DNA from: a bacterium
Lineage (GTDB): Bacteria; Zixibacteria; MSB-5A5; GN15; FEB-12
Direction: 5' to 3'
DNA length: 5,443 bases
Assembly (NCBI GenBank): GCA_030619425.1
Contig: JAUXBJ010000165.1
Coordinates: forward strand, 1-5,443
Below are positions 1-5,295 of this stretch, in pieces. Under the pieces are notes generated by a model that was not told where the DNA came from, did not search any database, and saw nothing but the letters and a program-made list of their open reading frames with translations. Position 1 is the stretch's first letter; every line of letters starts with the position of its first letter. The translations under genes were made by a program, and so were the position numbers.

Positions 1-540
1 ATTGATCCACCGTTGCCAAGAGTAACCGAACTTGTTTAGAATCCGAACCGAGGAAAAAACACGATAGAAGACTTGACAAAGTACGGCGATTTAGAGAAGA
101 CCCGACGAAACGACTTTATGAGGCAACCTTCCCTCGTCTGCCACTTAACATAGCAATTCCTCTTTCGCACATCAGAAGAACGCCAGACCGGGAGAAGGGC
201 TGTACCTCAACCACCCACCGCCCGGGCGATCCATTAGGCGCAACTAACAATATGCCTGACAGGTAGTTACATGATAGTCGGTGCTCCGCCTGCACCCTTG
301 CTGTGAACTCCGGTGAGTGCTGGTTCTACTCGGTGGGTTTTGGGGCTGGTGGCGACTCCGTTGCTCGGTCGAACGTGGATGGAGGGGGTGCTAATCGTTC
401 TTGACGGAAAAATCTAAGCAGTTGGGGCTAAAGGATTTTGGACTGCGACCGATGAAAAAAACAAGCTATGTAAACAGCGTACAAAGACTAAGCCATGGTC
501 TATGTTCGCTACCTGTAACAGCTCAAACAAGGAGTAGAGT
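1..540. other. Gene-free left region with small inverted repeats
   Basis: I see no supportable coding region here: stops are frequent in all frames and no short frame has both a good ribosome site and a protein-like composition. Visible structure includes a 10-base perfect palindrome CGCCCGGGCG (219-228) and a hairpin GGTGC/GCACC (280-284 with 292-296, 7-base loop). A stretch rich in G and T runs from about 300 to 395. A TTGACA hexamer (73-78) and a TTGACG hexamer (401-406) lack a convincing -10 box at the right distance. The last part presumably holds the leader and promoter of the gene at 541. A structured RNA is possible but I cannot identify one. Confidence 0.45.
529..534 (+). promoter_or_regulatory. 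Ribosome binding site of the basic SANT/H1-like gene
   Basis: AAGGAG lies 6 bases before the ATG at 541. It decides the start in favour of 541 over the in-frame ATG at 547, and over an overlapping frame-2 reading that begins further upstream. Confidence 0.8.
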
Positions 541-948
541 ATGGCTATGCGGAAACGTTACAACACCTCGCGACGTACGGTCAGTCATCGTCGCACCGTG
601 GGCCGTAAGGTTGCCCGCCAGTGGTCGCGCGAAGAAGTTGCGTTCATGCGCAAGTTCTATCGCCGTTATGAGACGACATGGATCGCCCGTCAGCTTGGTC
701 GCACAGTGTACTCTGTCCGCTACAAAGCGGTCGACCTGAGCCTCAAGAAGGCTAACCCTTCCATCTGGAGAGGGAACCGCGGCACTGCCAGCGCCTTCCG
801 CAAACCGGCCTCACGGTCGCAGTGGAAGCCTGCTAAGCGTAAGGTTGCCAAGCGTCGCACCACCCGCTCGAAGAGCTGGCGCGCCAGCTCCAAGCGCAAG
901 GTTGCTCGCAAGAGCAAGACTCGCCGCACCATCCGTCGCAAAAAGTAG
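541..948 (+). CDS. Highly basic SANT/Myb-like DNA-binding protein with histone H1-like tail
   Basis: This encodes 135 residues with no signal peptide or membrane segment, so it is probably cytoplasmic and nucleoid-bound. Residues about 27-70 fit a SANT/Myb-type helix-turn-helix: QWSREEVAFMRKFY, then TTWIARQLGRT, then YSVRYKAVDLSLKK. This matches the 'W-S/T-x-E-E ... I-A-x-x-L-G-R-T ... V-x-x-K-A-x-x-L-x-L' pattern seen in small bacterial regulators. Residues about 71-135 form a low-complexity Lys/Arg/Ser/Thr/Ala tail with no acidic residue. The tail contains an approximate 19-residue repeat starting KRKVA at 99 and again at 118; the tetrapeptide RKVA also occurs at 22. I count 48 Lys+Arg (36%) against 4 Asp+Glu. 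Inference: sequence-tolerant DNA compaction or architectural binding, like bacterial H1 homologues but with an added folded domain. It stands alone, with its own terminator behind it. A phage or transcription-regulator origin cannot be excluded. Confidence 0.85.
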   Translation: MAMRKRYNTSRRTVSHRRTVGRKVARQWSREEVAFMRKFYRRYETTWIARQLGRTVYSVRYKAVDLSLKKANPSIWRGNRGTASAFRKPASRSQWKPAKRKVAKRRTTRSKSWRASSKRKVARKSKTRRTIRRKK

Positions 949-989
949 ATATGACACGGATGAAATAGGATTTGACTACAACGTTTCGT

Positions 990-1027
990 GAACCCGTTTC
1001 CATTACGGAGACGGGTTCTTTTTTTTT
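990..1027 (+). terminator. Strong intrinsic terminator of the basic-protein gene
   Basis: A 12-pair stem (990-1001 with 1007-1018, one T-G wobble) has a 5-base loop ATTAC and is followed by nine T residues (1019-1027). It lies 42 bases after the stop of the basic-protein gene and 50 bases before the cupin start, so it separates the two transcripts. On the opposite strand there is no comparable T-run, so it should act mainly on plus-strand transcription. Confidence 0.9.
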
Positions 1028-1055
1028 GCTTTTTGCGTGGTCCCCTGCGTATGAT
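1026..1055 (+). promoter_or_regulatory. Possible sigma-70 promoter of the cupin gene
   Basis: A good -10 box, TATGAT (1050-1055), lies 18 bases after a weak -35, TTGCTT (1026-1031), that overlaps the end of the terminator T-run. Transcription would begin near 1062, leaving a leader of about 15 bases that just contains the AGGAGG ribosome site. The -10 is convincing and the -35 is not. Confidence 0.4.
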
Positions 1056-1066
1056 AGTTCAAACCC

Positions 1067-1072
1067 AGGAGG
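1067..1072 (+). promoter_or_regulatory. Ribosome binding site deciding the cupin start
   Basis: A perfect AGGAGG is separated by 4 bases from the ATG at 1077. The reading frame stays open upstream to a TTG at 972, but that extension would run through the terminator hairpin and T-run, so 1077 is the real start. Confidence 0.85.
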
Positions 1073-1076
1073 TTCC

Positions 1077-1421
1077 ATGCCCGTAGTCAAGAAAGAAAGT
1101 ATCAAGCTCGAACCGGTCGCAGCAGACAATGTGAAATATGTGACCAAGGCGAACACGATCGGTCCCAACGAAGGCTGGACGGACCACACGATGCGCCTGT
1201 TTCGTATCGCCGCCGGCGGTCACACGCCGTCGCACAGCCACGATTGGGAGCACGTCAATTACATCGTGAAGGGCAAAGGCAGACTGACCATCGATGGCGT
1301 GCAGCACACGGTCGAGGCTAATGATTATGCCTACGTGCCGGCTAACGCCGACCATCAGTTTGAGAATCCATACGACGAGGATTTCGAGTTTCTATGTATC
1401 GTGCCGCAAGTCGGGGCGTAG
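1077..1421 (+). CDS. Small single-domain cupin, TM1459-like (four-histidine metal site)
   Basis: A 114-residue single-domain cupin, the same length as the structurally characterised Thermotoga maritima TM1459, which it closely resembles from memory (MRLF...PGG...HSHxWEH...FLC-I-P). Cupin motif 1 is at 47-66: H53 and H55 form the HxH pair, followed by W57, E58 and H59. Motif 2 is around 82-96 with P88 and H93. In TM1459 the four equivalent histidines bind manganese and no glutamate takes part; H53, H55, H59 and H93 match that arrangement. There is no signal peptide. The natural reaction is unclear: TM1459-type proteins show oxidative activity in vitro, while other small cupins are isomerases or sugar-binding. 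It appears to be a single-gene transcript facing the dockerin genes convergently. Family assignment is strong; function is unknown. Confidence 0.92.
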   Translation: MPVVKKESIKLEPVAADNVKYVTKANTIGPNEGWTDHTMRLFRIAAGGHTPSHSHDWEHVNYIVKGKGRLTIDGVQHTVEANDYAYVPANADHQFENPYDEDFEFLCIVPQVGA

Positions 1422-1437
1422 GCATGGCGGTTAGGTC

Positions 1438-1463
1438 GTTCCGCAGCTACCCGATACCGGAAC
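1438..1463. terminator. Possible weak hairpin between convergent genes
   Basis: The 66-base gap between the cupin stop and the dockerin-protein stop contains GTTCCG (1438-1443) and its complement CGGAAC (1458-1463) around a 14-base loop. Its position between convergent genes suits a shared terminator, but neither strand has a T-run after the stem, so this is a weak call. Confidence 0.25.
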
Positions 1464-1487
1464 CTGGCCACCCGCAGTCCTGAGTGC

Positions 1488-2288
1488 CTATGGACAATCC
1501 GCCGGTGGTGGGCCTCCGTCAAACATGTAGTCCACTAAGTACACCAGATCAGTAATATCGATAACGTCGCCCCCGCTGCCATCAATGTCAGCCTCCTCCC
1601 AGCACGGCGGCACAGGTCCGCCGGTGAACATGTAGTCAACCAGGTATACCAGATCGGAGATGTCAATTACGTCACCGGGGTCAAAGTCGACGTTGCCACG
1701 TTGACCGAGGCAACATTGGCCGATGATCAGCCAACAGTGCGGACCATCCCAGGTCGGTACGAAGGAGCCTACACTCGATCCATAAGCCCACATCCAGATG
1801 CCGTTGGGTGGAAACCATGCAGAATCGAGGCAAAAAGTACCTCCGACGCTCGCCGTATCGGTCAACGCCACTGTAATCCAAAAGTACGGACCACTGTAGC
1901 CCGGCGGAATACCCGGCCCCGTGAGCATTGTGGCCGTAAACCCAATCGTGTCGGCCCCGACGCCGTGAAACTGAGGCGGCACAAACAGAGAGAATTGAGG
2001 CAGAAAGAATATGATATCCGGCCTCGGCCCGTAGTCCCAAACCTCCCAGGTGACCGACGAATCACTGCCGGAAATCTCGAAGCCATTGGATACCCCCTTG
2101 ACCTTATTCACCATGTCCCCGTTGAGAAGACTTAGGTTGAATGTCACGCCTCCAGATCCGACTTGGATTTTTCCATTGACCAGCCCTTCGACATCTTCCA
2201 GCCAGACTAGCGACCCATTCCCTTGCGCCATCGATGGAACGGTCATCAGCAGAAGAACGGCGGTGCATACAATAGCGGTTTTCATCAT
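1488..2288 (-). CDS. Secreted dockerin-domain protein, second gene of the dockerin operon
   Basis: A 266-residue exported protein. The start is set at the ATG pair at 2288/2285, because a normal signal peptide follows (MMK, a hydrophobic core AIVCTAVLLLMTV, likely cleavage after SMA at 21). An Arg-rich in-frame extension upstream overlaps the preceding gene. AAGGAG lies 10 bases before the first ATG, and GAGGA lies 5 bases before the second. Residues about 22-190 are beta-rich, aromatic and Gly/Pro-rich; I do not recognise a named family. Residues about 198-265 hold a dockerin-type pair of calcium-loop repeats: loop 1 from N199 to D212, loop 2 from D234 to D247, each followed by LVYLVDYMF and a Gly-Pro-rich link ending in Cys. 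Six cysteines remain after signal cleavage (153, 185, 192, 193, 229, 265), compatible with disulfides. It follows the upstream dockerin gene by 22 bases, so the two are probably cotranscribed. It probably docks to a cell-surface or extracellular partner; no cohesin is visible. Confidence 0.88.
   Translation of the reverse strand: MMKTAIVCTAVLLLMTVPSMAQGNGSLVWLEDVEGLVNGKIQVGSGGVTFNLSLLNGDMVNKVKGVSNGFEISGSDSSVTWEVWDYGPRPDIIFFLPQFSLFVPPQFHGVGADTIGFTATMLTGPGIPPGYSGPYFWITVALTDTASVGGTFCLDSAWFPPNGIWMWAYGSSVGSFVPTWDGPHCWLIIGQCCLGQRGNVDFDPGDVIDISDLVYLVDYMFTGGPVPPCWEEADIDGSGGDVIDITDLVYLVDYMFDGGPPPADCP
1522..1673 (-). repeat. Internal direct repeat encoding the two calcium-loop units
   Basis: Two related segments (1522-1568 and 1627-1673, offset 105 bases) both begin AACATGTAGTC on the plus strand and share most bases after that. 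They encode the mirrored halves (DxxDISDLVYLVDYMF) of the dockerin module, as expected from duplication inside the gene. Confidence 0.75.
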
Positions 2289-2310
2289 TGTCCTCTCTCT
2301 CCTTCTTTGC

Positions 2311-2949
2311 TTACGGACACTTGGCAGGCGCAATACCTCCACTAAACATATAGTCAACCAAATGAACCAGATCGCTTATGTCGATAACACCTCTGACGCT
2401 GCCGTCGATGTCCGCCTCCCCAAGACAGGGTGGTGTCGGGCCGTCGGTGAACATGTAGTCCACCAGAAAGACGATGTCGGAAATGTCCAACACCTCGTCC
2501 AGGCTGCCGTCAACATTTCCGGACCTTCCCTGGCAGCAGTCGGGGTTGGATGACACCGTCAAGGCCAGGTACTCGTAATCCGGCGTGGAATCCGATACGA
2601 TTACGGTATAGTCGCCGGGCGCGAGCGGTCCGAAATGCAGGCTGTCATAGTAATAACGGATCGTCGGCAAGCAGAAGCCACCGTCTGTTATGGCGTGCGA
2701 GGTGATGTGGATCGTGTCGCCCCATTGCTGCACAGTGGCGCCCTGCGGATACGTGTTGAAACAAGGATACCAGCCATATATCCGGACAATGATTTCGTGG
2801 GTGTTGTCGGGTGAACTCGGGCTGATGTAAACAGCGTCGATGTTCGAAAACGCCGAACTCAGGGGCGCCGCGATCAGCGCCGTGACACACAGCACCAAGA
2901 CCACTGCGCGACAGCGGTCGGACGGTTTCGATCGGCCATGATATTGCAT
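2311..2949 (-). CDS. Secreted dockerin-domain protein, first gene of the dockerin operon
   Basis: Read from the ATG at 2949 this is 212 residues. It has a signal peptide (basic n-region with R6, K8, R12 and R14, core AVVLVLCVTALIAAPL, likely cleavage after SSA at 33). Residues about 35-134 form an Ig-like, beta-rich domain with a probable disulfide pair C63/C93 and a GPLAPGDYTVIV strand near its end. Residues about 142-211 hold two calcium-loop repeats (N145-D158 and D180-D193), each followed by a VFLVDYMF or VHLVDYMF helix, ending in CP. An in-frame ATG at 2988 would add 13 residues. Its GGAGG touches the ATG directly and the predicted transcript begins only about 5 bases before it, so I prefer 2949, although 2949 has no clear ribosome site. 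Transcription probably comes from the promoter at 3000-3028. The role is probably an extracellular binding or structural protein; the ligand is unknown. Confidence 0.85.
   Translation of the reverse strand: MQYHGRSKPSDRCRAVVLVLCVTALIAAPLSSAFSNIDAVYISPSSPDNTHEIIVRIYGWYPCFNTYPQGATVQQWGDTIHITSHAITDGGFCLPTIRYYYDSLHFGPLAPGDYTVIVSDSTPDYEYLALTVSSNPDCCQGRSGNVDGSLDEVLDISDIVFLVDYMFTDGPTPPCLGEADIDGSVRGVIDISDLVHLVDYMFSGGIAPAKCP
2345..2496 (-). repeat. Internal direct repeat encoding the two calcium-loop units
   Basis: Segments 2345-2391 and 2450-2496 (again offset 105 bases) are diverged copies of the unit found at 1522 and 1627. They encode the two dockerin half-repeats of this gene. The identical 105-base spacing in both genes points to duplication of a whole dockerin module between neighbouring genes. 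Confidence 0.7.
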
Positions 2950-2990
2950 TGCAAGGGACCATCCTGCATAGAGTATTACAGTCCTCATCC

Positions 2991-3010
2991 TCCGCTATCA
3001 TTATAGCGGA
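2991..3010. promoter_or_regulatory. Perfect palindrome overlapping the dockerin promoter: operator candidate
   Basis: TCCGCTAT (2991-2998) and ATAGCGGA (3003-3010) are perfect inverted repeats around a 4-base centre CATT. On the minus strand the palindrome encloses the TATAAT -10 box and reaches the predicted transcription start and the GGAGG. A dimeric repressor bound there would block transcription. No T-run follows on either strand, so an intrinsic terminator is unlikely. Confidence 0.5.
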
Positions 3011-3028
3011 TGTGGAGTTATTCGTCAA
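3000..3028 (-). promoter_or_regulatory. Near-consensus sigma-70 promoter of the dockerin operon
   Basis: On the minus strand, TTGACG (3028-3023, five of six consensus bases) is followed by exactly 17 bases and then a perfect TATAAT (3005-3000). Transcription should begin near 2993. This leaves only about 5 bases before the ATG at 2988, or about 44 before the ATG at 2949. It lies in the 69-base gap behind the ligase-like gene. Confidence 0.8.
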
Positions 3029-3057
3029 GCTTTTTGTGGCTCATGCTCACCACGGAG

Positions 3058-4521
3058 TCATCGGGGACCATCTGACAGCAAAGCCGATTGGTGACGGTGG
3101 AAGTGTCTCACGATGAGCGCCACAAAGAAGACAAACGCGTACGCTGTCTGCCCCCAAAACCAGCCGGCCTCAAGAAACGTAGTCACGAGAAACAAAGTTG
3201 AGATTATGTACAAGGCCAGCGAGCATGCATTGTTGGTACGTTCGTCGGTCGACTTCCAAATGCGCCTGCCATAGCGATACTGATTGATGAACAAGGCAGC
3301 CAGAGCTGTGGCGCCAATCAGACCGGTTTCGGCCAGGTAGTGAAGAAACAAGTTGTGAGCCGTAAGACCGCGCACCCAGGGACCTACCTCGGTCAATCGC
3401 AAGGTGGGGATGATCTCCTGGACATAGCGAAAACAACCGGGCCCGATGCCGGTAAGGGGATTGGCCAGAAACGCCTTCACGGCAAAACTCCAGAGCGTCA
3501 GTCGCAAGTATACCGTCTCTCCAGCCGGTGAACTGATGAGCGTGGAAAAACGATCAAAGACGCTCTCAAGGATGAACGGCTTGGCAGCAAGCAGCGAAAT
3601 TGAAACTCCCAGCGTGGCCGCGGCCACGACAAGCAAACGTCTGTTCACCTGCGGGACGGGTGTGGTTGCCATCGAGTCAGCCGGGACAACCACTTTGCCC
3701 TTGAGGATTCTCCTGTATCGACGCCATGAAAGCACCATCACCAGCGCCGTCAGCGCTAAACCCAGGAATGTCGAGAAGCGCGACTGGGTAGAGATCAAGG
3801 CGCCCATTACGAGCACTGAACCGATTAGATACAACCCGACTTTGCCGGACCGATCCCACAGATACAAGCACATTCCCACCGGCAGTGTCATCATGGCCAA
3901 GCCATCAAAGACAGTCGGCGAAAACCCCCAACTTCGCTGGGTCCCACCCAATGCCACAAACCCCGCCAGAACAATGACGGCATGCAGAACACACAGCCAG
4001 AAAAAAAGTCTCACCAGTCGGTCCACCTCTATTTTGCCGACGAGCCGGTACACTGAAAGGAAAGTGAGCAGCAGAAACGACAGCCTCAGCAAAGAGCGTA
4101 ACGATGTGGCGGGATCGCTGCCAAGCGCAGCAGCTACAAAAACAGCCAACAGCAGAGCAGCAAAATTGAGCGTGAGCCGAGGCAGACGTGAAGGTAGTCG
4201 CGCGCTGAGCAGAATATCCAGGAGCGCGGCCGCGATTAGCAGAACCGCGCTGACATCAGTGGCGTAGAGAGGGAGCGATTCGACGAGTTCCCATTGGATG
4301 AAAAGCACGAACAGATACTGATACAGAGCCAGCCGAGGGTGTGACACTACCAGCAGACCGGCCACGGCAATCAGCGGTGCTATGGCTAACATCGTTCTGC
4401 CGGTGAAAAACAACGCGGTAGTCAACAGCAGCAGCACGGCGGCGCAGGCGGCCATACCGATCAGGAGGGCACGATGATCGTCGAGCTGTCCTTCAACAAT
4501 GACGGTGCTGTTCATGGCCAT
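3058..4521 (-). CDS. O-antigen ligase/polymerase-like (Wzy/WaaL family) membrane protein
   Basis: A 487-residue polytopic inner-membrane protein with about 14 hydrophobic segments between residues 18 and 472. It has one large hydrophilic loop (about 316-395), the hallmark of the Wzy_C family that joins or polymerises lipid-linked glycan repeats on the outer side of the membrane. Family-like motifs are STQSRFST at 244-251 with R248, the segment RLTLWSFAVKAFLANPLTGIG (340-360), and AHNLFLHYLAETGLIG (388-403) with H389. An Arg and this loop His are functionally important in WaaL ligases. A basic cytoplasmic loop lies at about 267-295. Whether it acts as ligase, polymerase or a protein glycosyltransferase cannot be told from sequence, and no glycan genes are adjacent. 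The start is 4521, or 4515 by the second ATG, which sits 8 bases after a GGA. The promoter lies directly upstream and no terminator is evident behind the gene. Confidence 0.85.
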   Translation of the reverse strand: MAMNSTVIVEGQLDDHRALLIGMAACAAVLLLLTTALFFTGRTMLAIAPLIAVAGLLVVSHPRLALYQYLFVLFIQWELVESLPLYATDVSAVLLIAAALLDILLSARLPSRLPRLTLNFAALLLAVFVAAALGSDPATSLRSLLRLSFLLLTFLSVYRLVGKIEVDRLVRLFFWLCVLHAVIVLAGFVALGGTQRSWGFSPTVFDGLAMMTLPVGMCLYLWDRSGKVGLYLIGSVLVMGALISTQSRFSTFLGLALTALVMVLSWRRYRRILKGKVVVPADSMATTPVPQVNRRLLVVAAATLGVSISLLAAKPFILESVFDRFSTLISSPAGETVYLRLTLWSFAVKAFLANPLTGIGPGCFRYVQEIIPTLRLTEVGPWVRGLTAHNLFLHYLAETGLIGATALAALFINQYRYGRRIWKSTDERTNNACSLALYIISTLFLVTTFLEAGWFWGQTAYAFVFFVALIVRHFHRHQSALLSDGPR

Positions 4522-4526
4522 GTTCC

Positions 4527-4555
4527 AAGATACCGCAAGAAAGCAAACCCGTCAA
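4527..4555 (-). promoter_or_regulatory. Sigma-70-like promoter of the ligase-like gene
   Basis: On the minus strand, TTGACG (4555-4550) is followed by 17 bases and then TATCTT (4532-4527, four of six consensus bases, including the important first T, second A and last T). The -10 ends only 5 bases before the ATG at 4521, so the message would be leaderless from 4521, or have about a 5-base leader for the ATG at 4515. Confidence 0.55.
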
Positions 4556-4576
4556 TTGTCTATAGGGGATGAATGC

Positions 4577-4607
4577 TGCCGGCTCGACCGGCTACACCCA
4601 GCCGGCA
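4577..4607. repeat. Inverted repeat upstream of the ligase-like gene
   Basis: TGCCGGCT (4577-4584) and AGCCGGCA (4600-4607) are perfect complements around a 15-base loop that itself contains a competing pairing (GCCGG with CCGGC). It lies just beyond the terminator of the rubrerythrin-like gene and upstream of the ligase promoter. Its role is unknown; no T-run follows on either strand. Confidence 0.5.
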
Positions 4608-4610
4608 TCC

Positions 4611-4641
4611 AAAGAAAAGCCGCCCCGTATCAAGGCGGCTT
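4611..4641 (-). terminator. Intrinsic terminator of the rubrerythrin-like gene
   Basis: Read on the minus strand, an 8-pair stem AAGCCGCC/GGCGGCTT (4641-4634 with 4624-4617) has a 9-base loop and is followed by TTCTTT, so the transcript ends in TTTTCTTT. It lies 47 bases behind the stop of the gene at 4688. It should insulate that gene from the ligase-like gene. Confidence 0.8.
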
Positions 4642-4655
4642 GTCGTAGCTTAGAA

Positions 4656-4689
4656 GCCCGCGCAGCGGGCAAAAGCTGATTTATCAGCT
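4656..4689 (-). repeat. Two further hairpins directly behind the rubrerythrin-like gene
   Basis: GCCCGC/GCGGGC (4656-4661 with 4665-4670, 3-base loop) and AGCTGA/TCAGCT (4674-4679 with 4684-4689, 4-base loop) follow each other; the second overlaps the stop codon. On the minus strand the AGCTGA stem is followed by TTT, so it may be a weak first terminator. They may also protect the 3' end of the message. Confidence 0.5.
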
Positions 4690-5140
4690 AGTTCTCCTGG
4701 TAGACGTAGTCGTCGTACTCGACCTCGAAGCGAAGCTTATGCTTGGCCTCTTCCTGAGCAAGACCGAGAAAAGTCTCTTTCAAACCGGCGTCGTCGGTGG
4801 CCACGGCCAGACTCTTGTACAGCGTGTAGGCGTTGGTTTCGCTCTTGATCGCCACTATCAGCGCTTCCTGAAAAGTCAGGTTCGGTTTGGACTCTACTTC
4901 GATCAGGTGATCACCGATCTTCAAGTCGACAACTTTCTCCTCGGATTTCAGAAGCACCTTGCCCTCAGTAACAGCCTCTAATTTGGCCTTGTGGCGTTTT
5001 TCTTCCTCGGCGAAATCCAGGAAGATGGTCTTCATGTGCTTCTTGTCCATCTTCTCAGCCAGATCGGTGTAGAAGTCTGCGGCTTCCTGTTCCTTGCCGA
5101 TGGCAAAGGTTAAGATTTCATCAACCGACTTGAAGTTCAT
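4688..5140 (-). CDS. Rubrerythrin-like ferritin-fold diiron protein (no rubredoxin domain)
   Basis: A 150-residue four-helix ferritin-like protein with a complete set of diiron ligands in the rubrerythrin order: E17 (ExxAxxFY), E47 and H50 (ExxH), E101 (ExxAxxLY), E131 and H134 (ExxH). It contains no cysteine, so the C-terminal rubredoxin domain of classical rubrerythrins is absent. It looks like the stand-alone 'ferritin family' proteins common in anaerobes, including the linker DLKIGDHLIEVE (72-83) between the two helix pairs and the closing EYDDYVYQEN. The expected role is peroxide reduction or iron handling in the cytoplasm. An electron donor would have to be a separate protein. The start at 5140 is fixed by AAGGAGG 5 bases upstream. 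The frame stays open to an ATG at 5224, but that extension lacks a ribosome site and does not look like the family. Confidence 0.93.
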   Translation of the reverse strand: MNFKSVDEILTFAIGKEQEAADFYTDLAEKMDKKHMKTIFLDFAEEEKRHKAKLEAVTEGKVLLKSEEKVVDLKIGDHLIEVESKPNLTFQEALIVAIKSETNAYTLYKSLAVATDDAGLKETFLGLAQEEAKHKLRFEVEYDDYVYQEN

Positions 5141-5145
5141 TGTCT

Positions 5146-5152
5146 CCTCCTT
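5146..5152 (-). promoter_or_regulatory. Strong ribosome binding site of the rubrerythrin-like gene
   Basis: AAGGAGG on the minus strand, 5 bases before the ATG at 5140. It settles the start against the longer in-frame reading from 5224. Confidence 0.88.
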
Positions 5153-5239
5153 ACCGTTTTCAAGACAGCTTGTACCCGACAACGTCGAATGGTAGATCGT
5201 GGTTCCCGGAGCCGTCGCTTTCATTTCACGCGTCGGGAG

Positions 5240-5267
5240 AGTATACGCAATAGGGGCGATTTATCAA
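5240..5267 (-). promoter_or_regulatory. Sigma-70 promoter of the rubrerythrin-like gene
   Basis: On the minus strand, TTGATA (5267-5262, five of six) is followed by 16 bases and then TATACT (5245-5240, five of six). Transcription would begin near 5233, giving a leader of about 93 bases. This is long compared with the other minus-strand genes in the window. Confidence 0.7.
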
Positions 5268-5295
5268 GCGGATTCTTGTAAGATCAACAAAGCTG

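Noticed and set aside
1..39. Possible C-terminal end of a gene entering from the left edge (IDPPLPRVTELV then TAG)
   Set aside because: Twelve codons with no recognisable motif; another plus frame closes equally fast, so there is no support for coding.
280..400. Resemblance of GGTGCTCC...CTTGCTGTGAAC to the 5' half of bacterial SRP RNA
   Set aside because: The diagnostic GGAA tetraloop and AGCAG asymmetric loop that should follow are absent, and no matching 3' arm is found.
401..739. Plus-strand frame overlapping the basic-protein gene
   Set aside because: It starts on TTG with no ribosome site and reads out of frame through the SANT-like domain; its composition is that of a shadow.
972..1076. 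N-terminal extension of the cupin from the TTG at 972
   Set aside because: It would translate through an intrinsic terminator and its T-run; the ATG at 1077 has a perfect ribosome site and gives the family's usual length.
1522..2496. Regularly spaced DNA repeats as a CRISPR array
   Set aside because: The units are diverged, lie in coding sequence in pairs 105 bases apart, and encode dockerin half-repeats; there are no uniform spacers.
2050..2553. Plus-strand frame spanning both dockerin genes
   Set aside because: It is antisense to two genes with signal peptides and conserved repeats and shows no family features of its own.
3446..4267. Long open frame antisense to the ligase-like gene
   Set aside because: It is opposite a clear membrane protein, is Arg/Ser/Thr-rich without domains, and lacks a ribosome site; it is a typical antisense shadow.
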